A stretch of DNA of 64,000 bases from Mycosarcoma maydis (GCF_000328475.2 NC_026481.1:62001-126000), one strand, 5' to 3'; counted from the stretch's first letter, positions 9,726-20,300 are shown. Made by a program: numbers and translations. Notes: generated by a model from the sequence alone, not told the origin.

Positions 9726-10477
9726 TGTTAGAATATCTACGATTGGCGTTTAGTCTGATCGCCCACAATCATGCAACCCTTGCAGTAACCTAACCGGTAT
9801 ACACGAGTGACCGGACGGGAACGAGTAGGTGTCTCAGTACGCGCGCTATACGCGCGCGACACGCACTCAATACACCAGCGGTACGTCCGCGGTACGCGTG
9901 CGATACACTCGCAGTACGCGCGCCATACGCGCGCGACACGCGCTCAATGCACCCGCAGTACGTCCGCGGTACGCGTGCGATACACTCGCAGTACGCGCGC
10001 CATACGCGCGCGACACGCGCTCAATGCACCCGCAGTACGACCGCGGTACGCGCGCAAGTATAGTAACTCGCCAGAGTTTCCCCGCTTCACAACATAGCGC
10101 TGGTAGCGAGAAGCCCAGAGTAGATTCACACAAGTCGCTGGACGACTGTGGGAACACGCCGTTGGCTACAGACTCGTACCAAGTGGAAGAACCTGAGGGA
10201 GAACAGACTCATGCATCTGGCCAGTTGTGGCCACAGCTAGTCAGTTGTATGAGGAGCTGACGTATAGGGAGAAGCTCATGTAGGATACTCCAGTCGACTC
10301 ATGTACATAAATACAGAGGGAACGCTCACACTTTGTAGTTAGTCCCTTGTCCAATTTACACTATCCAAATACATCCCAAACCATTCTCGACCCTACTCAG
10401 TCCCAACTCGCCTCTCTAAGGAAAGGGAGACTTCGATCATCCAGCGCCCGCTAAGGATTCACCGAGAATATTGAATA
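9726..10477 (+). repeat. 5' LTR of the copia insertion (copy C)
   Basis: Starts TGTTAGAATATC and ends AATATTGAATA. The right end is fixed by the target duplication following the 3' LTR, giving TG...TA rather than TG...CA termini. It includes a GC-rich 77-bp tandem repeat that copies A, B and D lack. It should hold the element's promoter and polyadenylation signals; I cannot pinpoint them. Confidence 0.85.
9835..10060. repeat. 77-bp tandem repeat inside the LTR
   Basis: About 2.9 copies with a 77-bp period: the marker CAGTACGCGCGC recurs at 9835, 9912 and 9989. The units are rich in ACGCGCG and CCGCGGTACGCG, far more GC-rich than the rest of the LTR. The frames across it stay open only because of its composition and are not genes. 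Confidence 0.9.
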
Positions 10478-10489
10478 GGTTATGAGCCC
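10478..10489 (+). promoter_or_regulatory. Primer-binding site (half-tRNA type), overlapping the gag start
   Basis: The 12 bases right after the 5' LTR, GGTTATGAGCCC, are the complement of the initiator-Met tRNA anticodon region (GGGCTCATAACC). Copia of Drosophila and Ty5 of yeast prime from an internal cut in this tRNA, so this element probably does too. The ATG within the site (10482) is the gag start codon. Confidence 0.75.
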
Positions 10490-11671
10490 AATCAATGATC
10501 AAGACCTTGCCTTCTCCTCTATGAGGGTTGGACTACCCAAACGGCTGATGTCCTCGGAGGACTACTTCGAATGGGCGACCTCGATGCAAAATGTCCTTTC
10601 GTGCAAAAACGCGAACTTATGGTTCATCATCGAGGGACGACTCGTCAAACCCGAGGAACATCTGGGTGAGGGAGACCTTAAGGAAGTGAAGCTCGGCAAC
10701 AAATTCCCTACTAAGGATATCGCCGAGTACTATCGAGCTGACGTGGAAGCACGCAGCATACTCCTCAACTCCCTTGGACCCGCCCAACAAGCCCTGGTCG
10801 ATACGTCAACTACTGCTCGAAAAGTCTGGGAGAAACTTCGCGAGAACTACGCGCAGAACGTTGCTCAGCAGATTGCTTCACTCGAAGCGCAGTTGGCGAA
10901 CCTCTACCAAGGAGATGACAAGATCAACGTCTACTCCTACAAGTTGGAGACTATCTGCAGGAAACTTGACCACGTGGATGCTCCGGTTAGCGGACTTCGC
11001 AAACTGAGAACCTTTCTGCGTGGCCTCGGTCCCCAGCACGATGTCTGGCGAAAGATCTTCTACTTCAACACTCGTCTCTTCTTCCAGAAGGAAGGAGATT
11101 CCGACGAAACAGCCAACAAGAAGGCCCTGGAAGACTACGAAATTGCCGTCAGCACGATTATGGCTGAAGAAGCCGAGCAAAAGTCTTTCCGGCGCCAATA
11201 CCCAGCTCGGGCCATGCAAGCCCAGTCGCAGGCCTGTCAAAAAGGGCAAAGACAAATTCTGCACTAACTGCAAGAGGGATAACCATAACCTCGAAGACTG
11301 CTTCATGGAAGGAGGTCCCAAACACAAGGATCGCACCGAGAAGCAAAAGCAGAAGAAAACCAAGAAAGTGACGGGAAACCTGGTATCAAGTCGACTCCGA
11401 CGAGATGAATCTGTGTCTCCACGTGTCCACACCCGATGACAACGTCGCTCCCCAAAATGAAACCTGGATCATTGACTCTGGCGCAAGCCGACACATGACC
11501 GGCGACAAGACCCTCTTCTCGACGTACGGACCATCTCCTGTCCAGGAGGTATTCGTCGCTGACAACAGAGGAGTTCCGGTTGCTGGCATGGGCAACGTCA
11601 GACTGGTGATGAGTAACTCGAAGGGATCGCGGAAGTCGATTACACTTCAAGATGTCCTCCACGTTCCAGGA
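10482..11671 (+). pseudogene. Copia gag and start of protease, two frameshifts, cut by gap
   Basis: The first frame runs 10482-11267 (261 codons) and is a copia-type Gag (UBN2-like: DYFEWATSMQNVL, ARKVWEKLRENYA, LGPQHDVW). Around 11215-11235 the coding signal moves to the +1 frame, which carries the zinc knuckle CTNCKRDNHNLEDC (C-x2-C-x4-H-x4-C). Near 11378 it moves again to the frame with the retropepsin motif WIIDSGASRHMTGD, which stays open to the N gap. Copia elements normally encode one continuous polyprotein, so two shifts suggest an inactivated copy or sequencing errors rather than programmed frameshifting. Integrase and reverse transcriptase are not visible in this copy. Confidence 0.85.
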
Positions 11672-11771
11672 NNNNNNNNNNNNNNNNNNNNNNNNNNNNN
11701 NNNNNNNNNNNNNNNNNNNNNNNNNNNNNNNNNNNNNNNNNNNNNNNNNNNNNNNNNNNNNNNNNNNNNNN
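11672..11771. other. Assembly gap (100 N)
   Basis: Exactly 100 undetermined bases, the conventional placeholder for a gap of unknown size. It replaces the body of the copia element; flanking LTR sequence shows that several kilobases are probably missing. Confidence 0.98.
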
Positions 11772-11893
11772 TTACACTATCCAAATACATCCCAAACCAT
11801 TCTCGACCCTACTCAGTCCCAACTCGCCTCTCTAAGGAAAGGGAGACTTCGATCATCCAGCGCCCGCTAAGGATTCACCGAGAATATTGAATA
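11772..11893 (+). repeat. 3' LTR end of the copia insertion
   Basis: As read by eye, 122 bp identical to 10356-10477, immediately after the gap and ending AATATTGAATA, followed by the right target duplication CAGCC. Confidence 0.9.
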
Positions 11894-11898
11894 CAGCC
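11894..11898 (+). repeat. Target-site duplication, right (CAGCC)
   Basis: Matches the pentamer at 9721-9725 and fixes the right end of the element at 11893. Confidence 0.8.
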
Positions 11899-12559
11899 AC
11901 AATCACGAATCGTGAATCATGTAATCACGAATAAATGCGCGATCAACTGTATTCATGATTCGTGATTGCAGTTTTAGTGAATTTTAGCAAGCGCTATATG
12001 ATCGAAGTCTCCCTTTCCTTAGAGAGGCGATTTGGGACTCACAGACTGAGTTGGGCGATAATCACGAATCACGAATGATTTGGAATGTATGTGCGTTTTG
12101 GACAGTCACGAGTCACGAGTGATTTCTGGACGAGGGACTCGCGACTAACTACAAGTGTGGGTCTACCTGTGTTTATTTATGTACATGTATCCTGCATGCG
12201 ATGAGCTTCTACCCATACGTCGGCTCCTCATACAACTGACTCACGACTAGCTGTGGCCACAATTGGCCAGATGCGTGAGTCTGTTCTCTTTCACGTTTCA
12301 GGTTCTATCACTCACAGACCCACGATTGCAATAGCCGGAAAGAAAGGAGTTCGCACAACTGATCAGTTCTGGTCACGGCTGGTCAGATGTACGAGGTGCT
12401 AATCACGAATCACGAATGTATAGAGATCAGCTCATGGGCGATACTACGGTGAGCTCATATACACAAACCAGGAGAAATCATGAATATATGTGCTTTGTAA
12501 ATTTCCTCGTCAACACAGTTTAAGTTTATATAAAGTATATACATTACTAACATTCGTGA

Positions 12560-12715
12560 TTCGTGACTGGCCGATGAGCTATTGAGAGGATGGTCGTCCT
12601 CGAAACCGCCCTAGGAGCCACCTGCCAGGGGTGCTTGCTGCGAGAAGCCATCTAGGAGCCGCACAGGTGGTTCGGTGGTTCCTAGGACGACTTTTTCCTT
12701 TTTTACGACGTGACT
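12560..12715 (+). repeat. Dispersed repeat R, partial copy 3
   Basis: Ends in GGTGGTTCCTAGGACGAC followed by TTTTTCC like copies 1 and 2, with CCGCCCTAGGAGCCACC-type blocks upstream. It is nested inside LTR copy D. Confidence 0.55.
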
Positions 12716-13008
12716 CGTGACTTGATGCGGGTCTGTAGCCAACGGTATATTCGTGATTCCCACAGCGAGTCGTCCAGCGACTTGTGTGAATTTACTCTGG
12801 GCTTCTCGCTACCAGCGCTGTGTCATGAACCGTGTAAAATCTGACGAGCTACGTTACTCGTCAGCGTATTCGTGATTGCGGACATAACGTGGGCTGACCC
12901 GTTCCCACCCGATCACTCGCGACTTTTGTGTTTCCGTCGGGTAAATGAAATTGTTGCGGACTAACTCGCTCCCGTCTGGTCACTCGTGTGTTCCAGTCGG
13001 GTAACCTA

Positions 13009-13039
13009 AATCATGAATCATGAATGACGAATCGTGAAT
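13009..13039. repeat. 7-bp motif array, AAT family, inside LTR copy D
   Basis: Five AAT triplets separated by CATG, CATG, GACG and CGTG at exact 7-bp spacing. The corresponding place in LTR copy A has a single triplet next to GATTGTGG. Confidence 0.85.
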
Positions 13040-13083
13040 GATTGTGGACGATCAGACTAAACGCCAATCGCAGATATTCTAAA

Positions 13084-14963
13084 AATCATGAATCGTGAAT
13101 GTCCCTCACAAGAAATTGAAATAGTGGGTGGCTTCGTTGGTAGAATTCAAGAATAATTTTTCCGTTTTTTTGTAAATGTTTTTTCACCTGTGTGTACTTT
13201 CGTCCACAAAATTTGCTGTATCGTAATCACGAATCATGGTTTAGTCACAAGTCGTGAGTCGTGAGTGGAACCACACATCAGTAGCCGATCAACGAACCTG
13301 TCAGCAACCCATAACTCCAACTGATTCGGTGTATGATGCGGGAAGGTCCGGCTACACAGCAGGGGAAATTCTCGCACTCTTTGCTTTGTAGAAATCATTC
13401 GTGATTCCTAGATTTTGTGTGGGCTCCAACGCTTCGGGTCATCATGACCTTGCATGACTGCGTCGTGAACATAATTGTGAATCAGAATCACGAATCTGCC
13501 AGAGCGTGAGAGATTTGCTGCGTTGAATGCCATCCGACGTCGTTTTTGCGTTGAACCTGTGTGAGGGTTACGGCCATCCTCTCATTAGCTTGTCGGCCAG
13601 TCGCATTGGAGATCACTCACAAGACATGGTATTGGAGCAAAACAATAATCACGAATGAATGCATGTATTTGTAGCCTAGCAATTCGAGAAGGTACTCATG
13701 ACTCACGACTGTTGCAAGAGAGTTAATAACAAAGCCAGCAGCTTGCGGGAGCATCGATCACAGAGGAGAAGTACGTACCCATGACTGAAAGCGCAGCGGA
13801 TCTCAAACATCCGAAGGAGGTCGATAGTCACGAGTGGAGGACCAACGAGATGTTGTGGTCCTTCCATACCGAGACCAACACTCGTGACTATGCCACCGAG
13901 TCCAACAGTGGGCAGGCCAGCTTCTGCCGGATGTAGCATCAGGGCTAGACCAAGACGAGCAGACTTGAAGACGAAGCCAATCATGAATTGTCAGCGGATA
14001 GATGTATGTCCGCATGATACCTTGCTGATCGAGAGACGGCAGCATGCACAAACTGGCTCAGCGCGAGGCTGCTGCGAAGTGTAGAGAGGGAGGATCGGCA
14101 TGCTGCCGCTGCGGGTGTGGTGCTGCGGATACTGCCAACGCTGTTGATACTGCTGATGCTGTGCGTGCTGCTGCTGCTGCCGACGTTGCTGATACTGACG
14201 CTGCTGGAGCCACACCAACAGATCTTGTCCTCGCCTCTTCTGCTAAGCGTCGATACTCTCTCATTCGTGATTGTCTCGTGCCATCTCCACTGCTCGTAAG
14301 TGAAGGTCTTGCCACCCTCACCACACTGGTCGCATCTATAGAGGCGATGTTTGTGGCTCCATTGAGAGCGCGATAAGCTGCTCATGGTGATGGCGAGGTG
14401 AGGGGTGAGTGGGACAGACTGGCAGCGGGAGCAACGGCAGACTAAGAGAGTCGGAAAGTGAGAGGCATCGGAGGTGAGCGACGTTGACGATGGCAGGCAA
14501 GAATTCTTTCAGCAGGCAGACAACGGAGCAACAACAACGCGACTGGACGAGAGCATAGACACCAGAGCACCAGAGCAGGAGCAGCGTGAGGACGCCTGAT
14601 ACAAAGGTGCTGCAATCGACGGTCAATCTACGTCGGTTGATACTGCGAAGCTGCTGCGACTGAAAAGGAGTGTTGAGAGAAAGGTTGTCGCTGCTGGGAT
14701 CAAAGAAGGAGTGGACAGGCCGAGCGCACAAGACTGCTGTTCGCCGACAGACAGACTACCACACATGGGTGTTCCCGGCGTGTCAAGCCCGGGGGCGCGA
14801 TACCTCTTGTGTGTCGAAGAGGCCTGTCGGTACAGTATTCCTGTTCCAAGGGCTGTACGGTCGTGCCGCTCTCAATGACAGCCAGCTAACACAGCGACTA
14901 ACTCTGCGAAGTGAGGGGGCCCTCTGTGCGAGGGTTGTCGAAGTTCGGGGCTTTAACTCTAGG
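13084..14963. other. Intergenic, no firm gene
   Basis: Contains motif arrays and low-complexity CTG/GCT stretches (14110-14215) that open frames on both strands. A minus frame near 14270-14385 reads CDQC...HET and superficially resembles a zinc finger, but has one half-site only and a 7-bp motif inside it; I do not call it. No other support for a gene. Confidence 0.45.
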
Positions 14964-15474
14964 TCATGCTGCCCACAAATACAAGAAATCAAGCCACAGA
15001 GCGACCAACTCTGGCAGCGGGGGCGGCTGGATGTGGACGATAGTGTCAATCAGATCTTGTATGCTAGACTGTGACTCGGGCTGACTCGACTGCCAGCTGC
15101 CACGGGTAGCTTGGCTGGACTCGGCCCGGTTGATGGAGTCGGATACGGCATCCTCTCCAATAGTGCTCAGCGACGAGTCTCTCATGAGGCCAATCGGATC
15201 GAGGCTTTCTCTCTCCTCTTCCGACTCTGTTTTGTTGCTTCGGCGTGCTCTGGCCTGTCGAGTGTGCCTACTGACACCATCTTGCTTTCTCTTTTGGTTT
15301 CGACGTTGTACCATCTTCCTCAACGCAAAAGCTAATACGATCTTATTCATGAATGGCGGTGGACGGTGGCATGAAGGAGGAAAGTACAGCGAATCATGAA
15401 TCTTGGCACCAGCGGCCAAGGGAAGCGCAGAAAAAGGATAAGGCTTCTCACGAAACGGCTCAGCTATCAACGGC
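14964..15474 (-). CDS. Hypothetical protein, weak candidate
   Basis: An open frame of about 169 codons starting at an ATG (MPLIAEPFREKPYPF...) and ending LDFLYLWAA. It has a basic patch (KMVQRRNQKRKQ, RARRSNKTESEEE) and a Ser/Gln-rich stretch, with no domain I recognise. The frame continues upstream of the ATG without a stop. Part of it (KIHDS) is the translation of a 7-bp insertion motif (ATT-CATG-ATT), which suggests either that the motif entered a gene or that the frame is accidental. The surrounding region is repeat-rich, so I lean towards a decayed or spurious gene. Confidence 0.2.
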
Positions 15475-16224
15475 ATGGTCGAAATCGACGTGCTGAAAGT
15501 CCTTCTCAATTGCTTTGAACGGCAGACGATGCAGCAGTAAAGGTGAGTCAGACGGTGAGTCAGACATTTGGGCACTACAAGACTGTCTAGGCGGGGTTGC
15601 TGAATCATCGCAACTGGGGAAGAGGAATAGGCCCAAGCGCTCCAGGAGATCGAAAGTTTTCAAGAGATCCGCTCGCCATTCATCCGTCGCCTGGCTGAAA
15701 AAAGGTGCTTGCCAATTTGTGAATGGTGCGACGAATTCTTGTTTTGTCGACCACACCCACTCGCCTGCGCTAGCTGTGTGACTTGTCGCACTTGTCATTG
15801 CCACCCGAGACCACTCCAAAGCAGGATCCGAGCCCGCAGAATTGGCGCACTGGCAAATATGTCTACAGGCTGACTCATGACTGCATTCGGGGTTTGTTGA
15901 GATTCACGATTTGGTCATGAAATTTTATTAGAGACTCGTGACTTTTGTCAAGCATCAAGTCGCGAGTTACTTGCGTCACTGCGTCACGATCGTGAATCAC
16001 GAATTTCAATCGTGCATCATGACTGGCCACAAAATCCCCTTCGTCAACTGCCTAGTTGGGTAAGCATCATCCTATTTATGATTCCTTGTCGCCAGCTTTC
16101 CCGCACATCATTGTAACCTGCTAACCCGTCCCATTCATCTCGCTGGTCTCGCTCGCTCGTTGGTCTCTTTCACTCGTCGATGTCACTCATCGATGTCACT
16201 CGTTGGTCTCACTCACTCTTTGAG
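15475..16224. other. Intergenic, no firm gene
   Basis: A minus frame of about 120 codons at 15460-15819 has protein-like composition (FTNWQAPFFSQATDEWRADL) but no start context, splice partner or domain. Motif arrays at 15900-16010 (TCACGATCGTGAATCACGAA kind) and TCACTCGTTGGTCTC repeats near 16140-16230 precede dispersed repeat R. Confidence 0.4.
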
Positions 16225-16555
16225 CTCGCTCACTCGTTTGGCTGCTGGCCCTTTATTCACTCGTCCATCTCACTTGCTCACTCGCTCGTTGGCTTAGATT
16301 AATTTATTATATTGCATTGACAACAACAGTGGTGTTTTGAGCTGCATGCTGGAACCGGTTGATTGATGGAGGGTGGTTGCTCATCGTGCGTCGGAAGCTA
16401 CCCCAGCAACCGCCCAGGGTGGCTCCTCCTGAAGAGCCACCCGAGGAAGCTACCCCGATCTAGGCTCCTCCTCAGGTGGCTTTCAATAAGCAAACACCAT
16501 GGGTGGTTGCCGGAGTGGTTCCGAGGACGAATTTTTCCTTTTTTCAGGATGTGAA
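16225..16555 (+). repeat. Dispersed repeat R, copy 2
   Basis: Homologous to 7127-7447 over most of its length. It has the uninterrupted GGCCCTTTATTCACTCGTCC where copy 1 has a 14-bp motif insertion. It abuts a decayed copia pol fragment, so R may be part of a retroelement's terminal region; that link is inference. Confidence 0.7.
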
Positions 16556-16576
16556 TGTATTTTGGACAACGGAATA

Positions 16577-17110
16577 ACTACAAGCACTTGCTGTTGTTGC
16601 CACTGGCATCGCGCTTGGTCTTCAAAACCTACTTGGCAGTGACACCCTTGCGATGCTCGGGTAGATCCACGATGCTCCATGTGCAGGTATCGTCGAGCGA
16701 GTCGAGTTTTTCCGTGTGAAGCGCCTCCTCCTACTTTGTCCAATCGGCAGGCGCTTAGGTATCCGCGTTGCATCCGCCGGTCGGGGCGAAAAGCTGCAAG
16801 TCGAGCTTATCGAGGTTATCGAACTTCCAGCGGTGGGTGAGGTCCGTCGGCTTGAATCTGACCAGGTCAACGCTGATAACAGCATCGGAGAGCCTTCCAG
16901 CCTCGAACTTGACGTGCCGGGTCGTATAGGCCTTGGATGGTCGTCAGTAAGCATGAGCGTCCTTTTAAAATCCGAGCGAGCCGTGCAACAGCCTGCGAGG
17001 CCTGTAGCCAACTTTTGGATGTTCAGCAAGTTAGCTCGGCTGTCTACCACAGCGCCAAATGTGGCGTTGCCGATATCCTTGCATGTGTGACTGCCGGCAA
17101 GGGTCAATTG
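16577..17110 (-). pseudogene. Decayed copia pol fragment (integrase end to start of reverse transcriptase)
   Basis: On the minus strand, pieces of copia Pol can be read in changing frames: TTRHVKFEAG (the C-terminal end of integrase typically reads SRHVxFDE), then about 16625-16730 LDSLDDTCTWSIVDLPEHRK, followed by GVTAK, an in-frame TAG where the family has Trp, and VLKTKRDASGN. The last part matches the conserved start of copia reverse transcriptase (TWxLVxLPxGRKxIxxKWVxKxKRxxxG). Stops and frame changes make it nonfunctional. It is a different copy from the insertion at 9.7 kb. Confidence 0.8.
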
Positions 17111-17381
17111 GATGTGCTTAACACGTCGACGTCAGTTACGACTTTGTTAGATGTTCAGGTCATGCATCCTACTCACTCCACCATTGACTCATGACTCGTG
17201 ACTTGTCGGTCGCTGCGGTCGTGAAACTTAAATGGTGATCTGCCTCTTTCCCATCAACAAAGAAAACGTAGTTAAATGTATCTATACAAGAGCAAAGTGA
17301 GATTCACGATTTACGAATGACAAGTAGTTCGATATGTAAGACAGATTATAAAGATGAGAGGGGACCGCAAGCTACTTGCAA
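17111..17381. other. 3' flank of the ABC transporter gene
   Basis: Short intergenic stretch containing ACT/CGTG motifs near 17188-17200 and the presumed 3' UTR of the transporter. No gene seen. Confidence 0.5.
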
Positions 17382-20300
17382 CTAGAGTTGCTGCTCCATG
17401 AGCTCGCGATATCTGCCGCCACGGGCGATGAGGTCTGCGTGCGTGCCGCTCTCACGGATTTTGCCATCTTCGACCACAAAGATCCAATCGCATTTTCTTA
17501 GGCTGCTCAATCTGTGCGCTATCGTTACGGTGGTCCTGTTGAGGGCGGCACGGTCGAGCGCACGTTGTACCTGGATTTCGGAATCAGCGTCGAGGGCCGA
17601 CGTTGCTTCGTCGAGGAGCAGGATCTTGGGGTCGCGCAACAGCGCTCGTGCGATGCAAAGACGCTGCTTCTGACCTCCTGAAAGCTGTGAGCCTTTGAAG
17701 CCAATCTCGGTGTCGAAGCCATTCGGAAGACCACGGACAAAGTCGAGGATGTAAGCGTCCTCGCAAGCTTTTTCGATCTGCTCCTGTGTGACTGAGTCGG
17801 GATCGTTGGAGCCAAGCGAGAGGTTCCAGCGGATGGTGCCTTCATACAAGATTGGATCTTGGGAGACGTAAGCCATTTGCTGACGCAGAAGGTGAATTGG
17901 AACCTGACGCACGTCGACACCTCCAAACTCAATGCTTCCCTGACAGGGGTCGTAGAAGCGCTGTAGCAGAGCCAGAATGGAGCTCTTTCCCGAGCCTGAG
18001 GTACCGCAGAAGGCAACACTCTTTCCGGCAGGGATGATGATGCTGAGCTCCTTGAGCGCTGGATGGTTGGGTCTCTGAGGGTAGCGGAGCTCGATGGAGC
18101 TGAGCGTGATGTCTCCCGACGCATAGCTGCCATCGAGCACTTTGGCTCGGGAGGACTTGTCGAGCTCGGGCAGACCGCTTTGATCGGCGACCAAAGGTTT
18201 GCGATTGATCCAGCCGGAGATGGTCTTGAACGAATTGGAGGCGCGTCCATAATCGGGCACAAATGTAAAGAGGCGACCAGCGGAGAAAGCAGCAATAACG
18301 ACAGCCTCGAAAGACGCATAGAGCGCGGTGATACTAACCTCGTTCTTGCTAAGGAGAGTACCGCCCCAGTAGAAGACCAGGGCAGAGAGCAACAGGACCA
18401 TAGCCTGAGAAACGGCGAAGCCGCCTGCCCCAAAGATGAGGTATCCCGTGCGCTTGGGATCGGCGCGAGCACGTTCATCAAAAATTCGCATCGTCTCTGC
18501 TTCTCGACCCAGTGCAGCGACCGTCTTGATAGCGTCCACATTTTCGGAGACGTACGAGGCAGCACGGTCAGCTGGTTTCTGGGCCACAGCTTCGTACTTT
18601 TCGAGCATGGCAATGTTGAGCCAGCCAGAGAGGAAGAGCACGAAGACAGGAGCGAGACAAACCACCGATGTCTTCCAAGAGAGCACGAGACCAAGAATGA
18701 CAGAGCCAATGAGGTTGACGATACCAATAATAACCTGTGCCAAAACCAAACCGGTGGCTGCTGCGACGTTGGCGGGATGACTAGAGACAGCCGCACTCAT
18801 GGCACCACTGGCGTGCTCCTCGGCATCGAAAAAGCCGATTTCCTGTCGGATCAGCGAGGAGAAGCCATCTTTCTTAAGTTTCCTCATGACATGCTCGGAG
18901 GCAGTTTCGAGGAAGAAGCTTCCTATCAGGACGATGACTAGATCAGCCAAGGCCAAGGTGAGGAACCAGAGGGCCCAGCGGTTGGTTTCGCTCTGGAGCC
19001 TCGCGTTGTCGCCTTCGATCGAAAGCGAGTTGACTGCGTTTCCCGTCAGCCACCCGGCGACCGGGAAACTGGCACCAGTCGCAGCGGCACCAACGACACC
19101 AATGCAGAACCAGAGCTTTTGGTCGTTGACGTATCGAAGGAAAGTTTTGCGGAGGCGACGCTTCTCTTCCCTTCGTTCTATCTTGCTACGACGTCCGCTT
19201 TCTCCCTCGTCTCTTGGCAGGCTTTTTGCGTCTTCGCTGTCGGCCTTGACATATTGTGCTGCAGCAGCTGGAGAAGGAACGGTAAGCTGCGCATCCTTGA
19301 TGCCCAAGGTCGCTTCTTGGGCAGGCTCGTGAAGGCCCAATGCGGTGCCTGTGCGCCCTGAGAAGGCACGGTGCGGGTTGTCTGAGGCGCGGCTGCTTCG
19401 GTGCAGACGCGTGTCGAGGGCAGGGTGAGCATCATGACGAGAAAGAGGCGCTTCCGGAACAATAGATGCGGAACCACTGGTCGAGGTACAGTCGACCCTA
19501 GTCCTCGTATCGTCTGATAGCGCGTACATGGACCTAGCCCGATCTTCGGGCTCGAGCTTGTTGTTCTTCTCTGACTCGTCAGGGAGGGCGACCGACGAGT
19601 CGCCAGATGCCTTCTTTCCGTCAATGGTGAGGTGCTTCTCTACTTTCTTGAAGTCTGAGTCGTCGTCACCATTATCAGCCTCGTATTCAGCGAGGTGTCT
19701 TTGCTGCATGACCATGCTGCGATAGAGACCTCTTTCGGCACATGCCCTGCTCTGCATCAACGACTCGTGGTTGCCTTGCTCGACGACTCGTCCGTTCTTG
19801 AGCACGACAATGCTGTCAGCGTGCTCAATGGTGCTAAGACGATGGGCAATGAGGATGGTGGTCATGCCGCGCTCTTCCTGCTCTCTCTGCAATGCAAGTT
19901 TGATCTTGCTCTCGGTGTCCGAGTCCAAGGCCGAGGTGCCTTCGTCCAGGCACAGCAGACGAGGCTCTCGAACAAGAGCGCGAGCGATGGCGACACGCTG
20001 ACGCTGCCCTCCTGAGAGCAGACCAGTACGACCACCAGAAACGGGGGTGTCCATGCCTTGTGGAAGCCTGGAAACAAAGTGCCAGGCCTCTGCTTTCTGT
20101 AGGGCACGCATAACCTTGTTGCGGATAGCGGCAGTTCGAGCAGCATCATGTTCAGGTGCGCTTGGATCGCCGTCAACATCCGGAAGGTACTCCCATTCGG
20201 TGCCTGTGAGTCCGGTCGCAACGTTCTCAAAAACAGAGGCTGTGAAGAGCTGTGGGTGCTGCTGCACGATAGCAATCTGCGATCGCAACCATCGAGTGTT

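Larger units (their letters stand above)
9726..11893 (+). mobile_element. Ty1/copia retrotransposon insertion, internal part lost in an assembly gap
   Basis: The order is 5' LTR (9726-10477), primer-binding site, gag and the start of protease (to 11671), 100 N, then the last 122 bp of the 3' LTR (11772-11893). The post-gap sequence appears identical to 10356-10477, and CAGCC flanks both sides, so this is one insertion whose middle (integrase, reverse transcriptase, RNase H) was collapsed by the assembler. The true length is unknown; family elements are usually around 5 kb. The apparent identity of the LTR ends suggests a recent insertion, yet gag-pro has two frameshifts, so either the copy is dead or the draft sequence has errors. 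Confidence 0.88.
11975..13083 (-). mobile_element. Degraded copia-type LTR, copy D, split by a nested insertion
   Basis: Minus-orientation LTR in two parts: 11975-12325 (right half) and about 12720-13083 (left half, ending at GATATTCTAA). Between them lie a plus-oriented LTR scrap (about 12355-12480, with GGTCAGATGTACGAGGTGCT) and a partial copy of dispersed repeat R (about 12560-12715). Compared with LTR copy A it contains at least seven short insertions of the triplet-core-triplet type, each 7 or 14 bp, near 12060, 12105, 12150, 12240, 12290, 12755 and 13009-13039. It is the best evidence in the window that the dispersed motif arises by discrete insertions. Confidence 0.75.

Noticed and set aside
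9829..10260. Arg/Tyr-rich frames across the LTR tandem repeat
   Set aside because: They exist only because of the 77-bp GC-rich repeats and have no start context or homology.
13981..14385. A zinc-finger-like minus frame (CDQC...HET)
   Set aside because: Only a partial finger pattern, followed by low-complexity Ser repeats and crossed by a 7-bp motif; no second finger or splice support.
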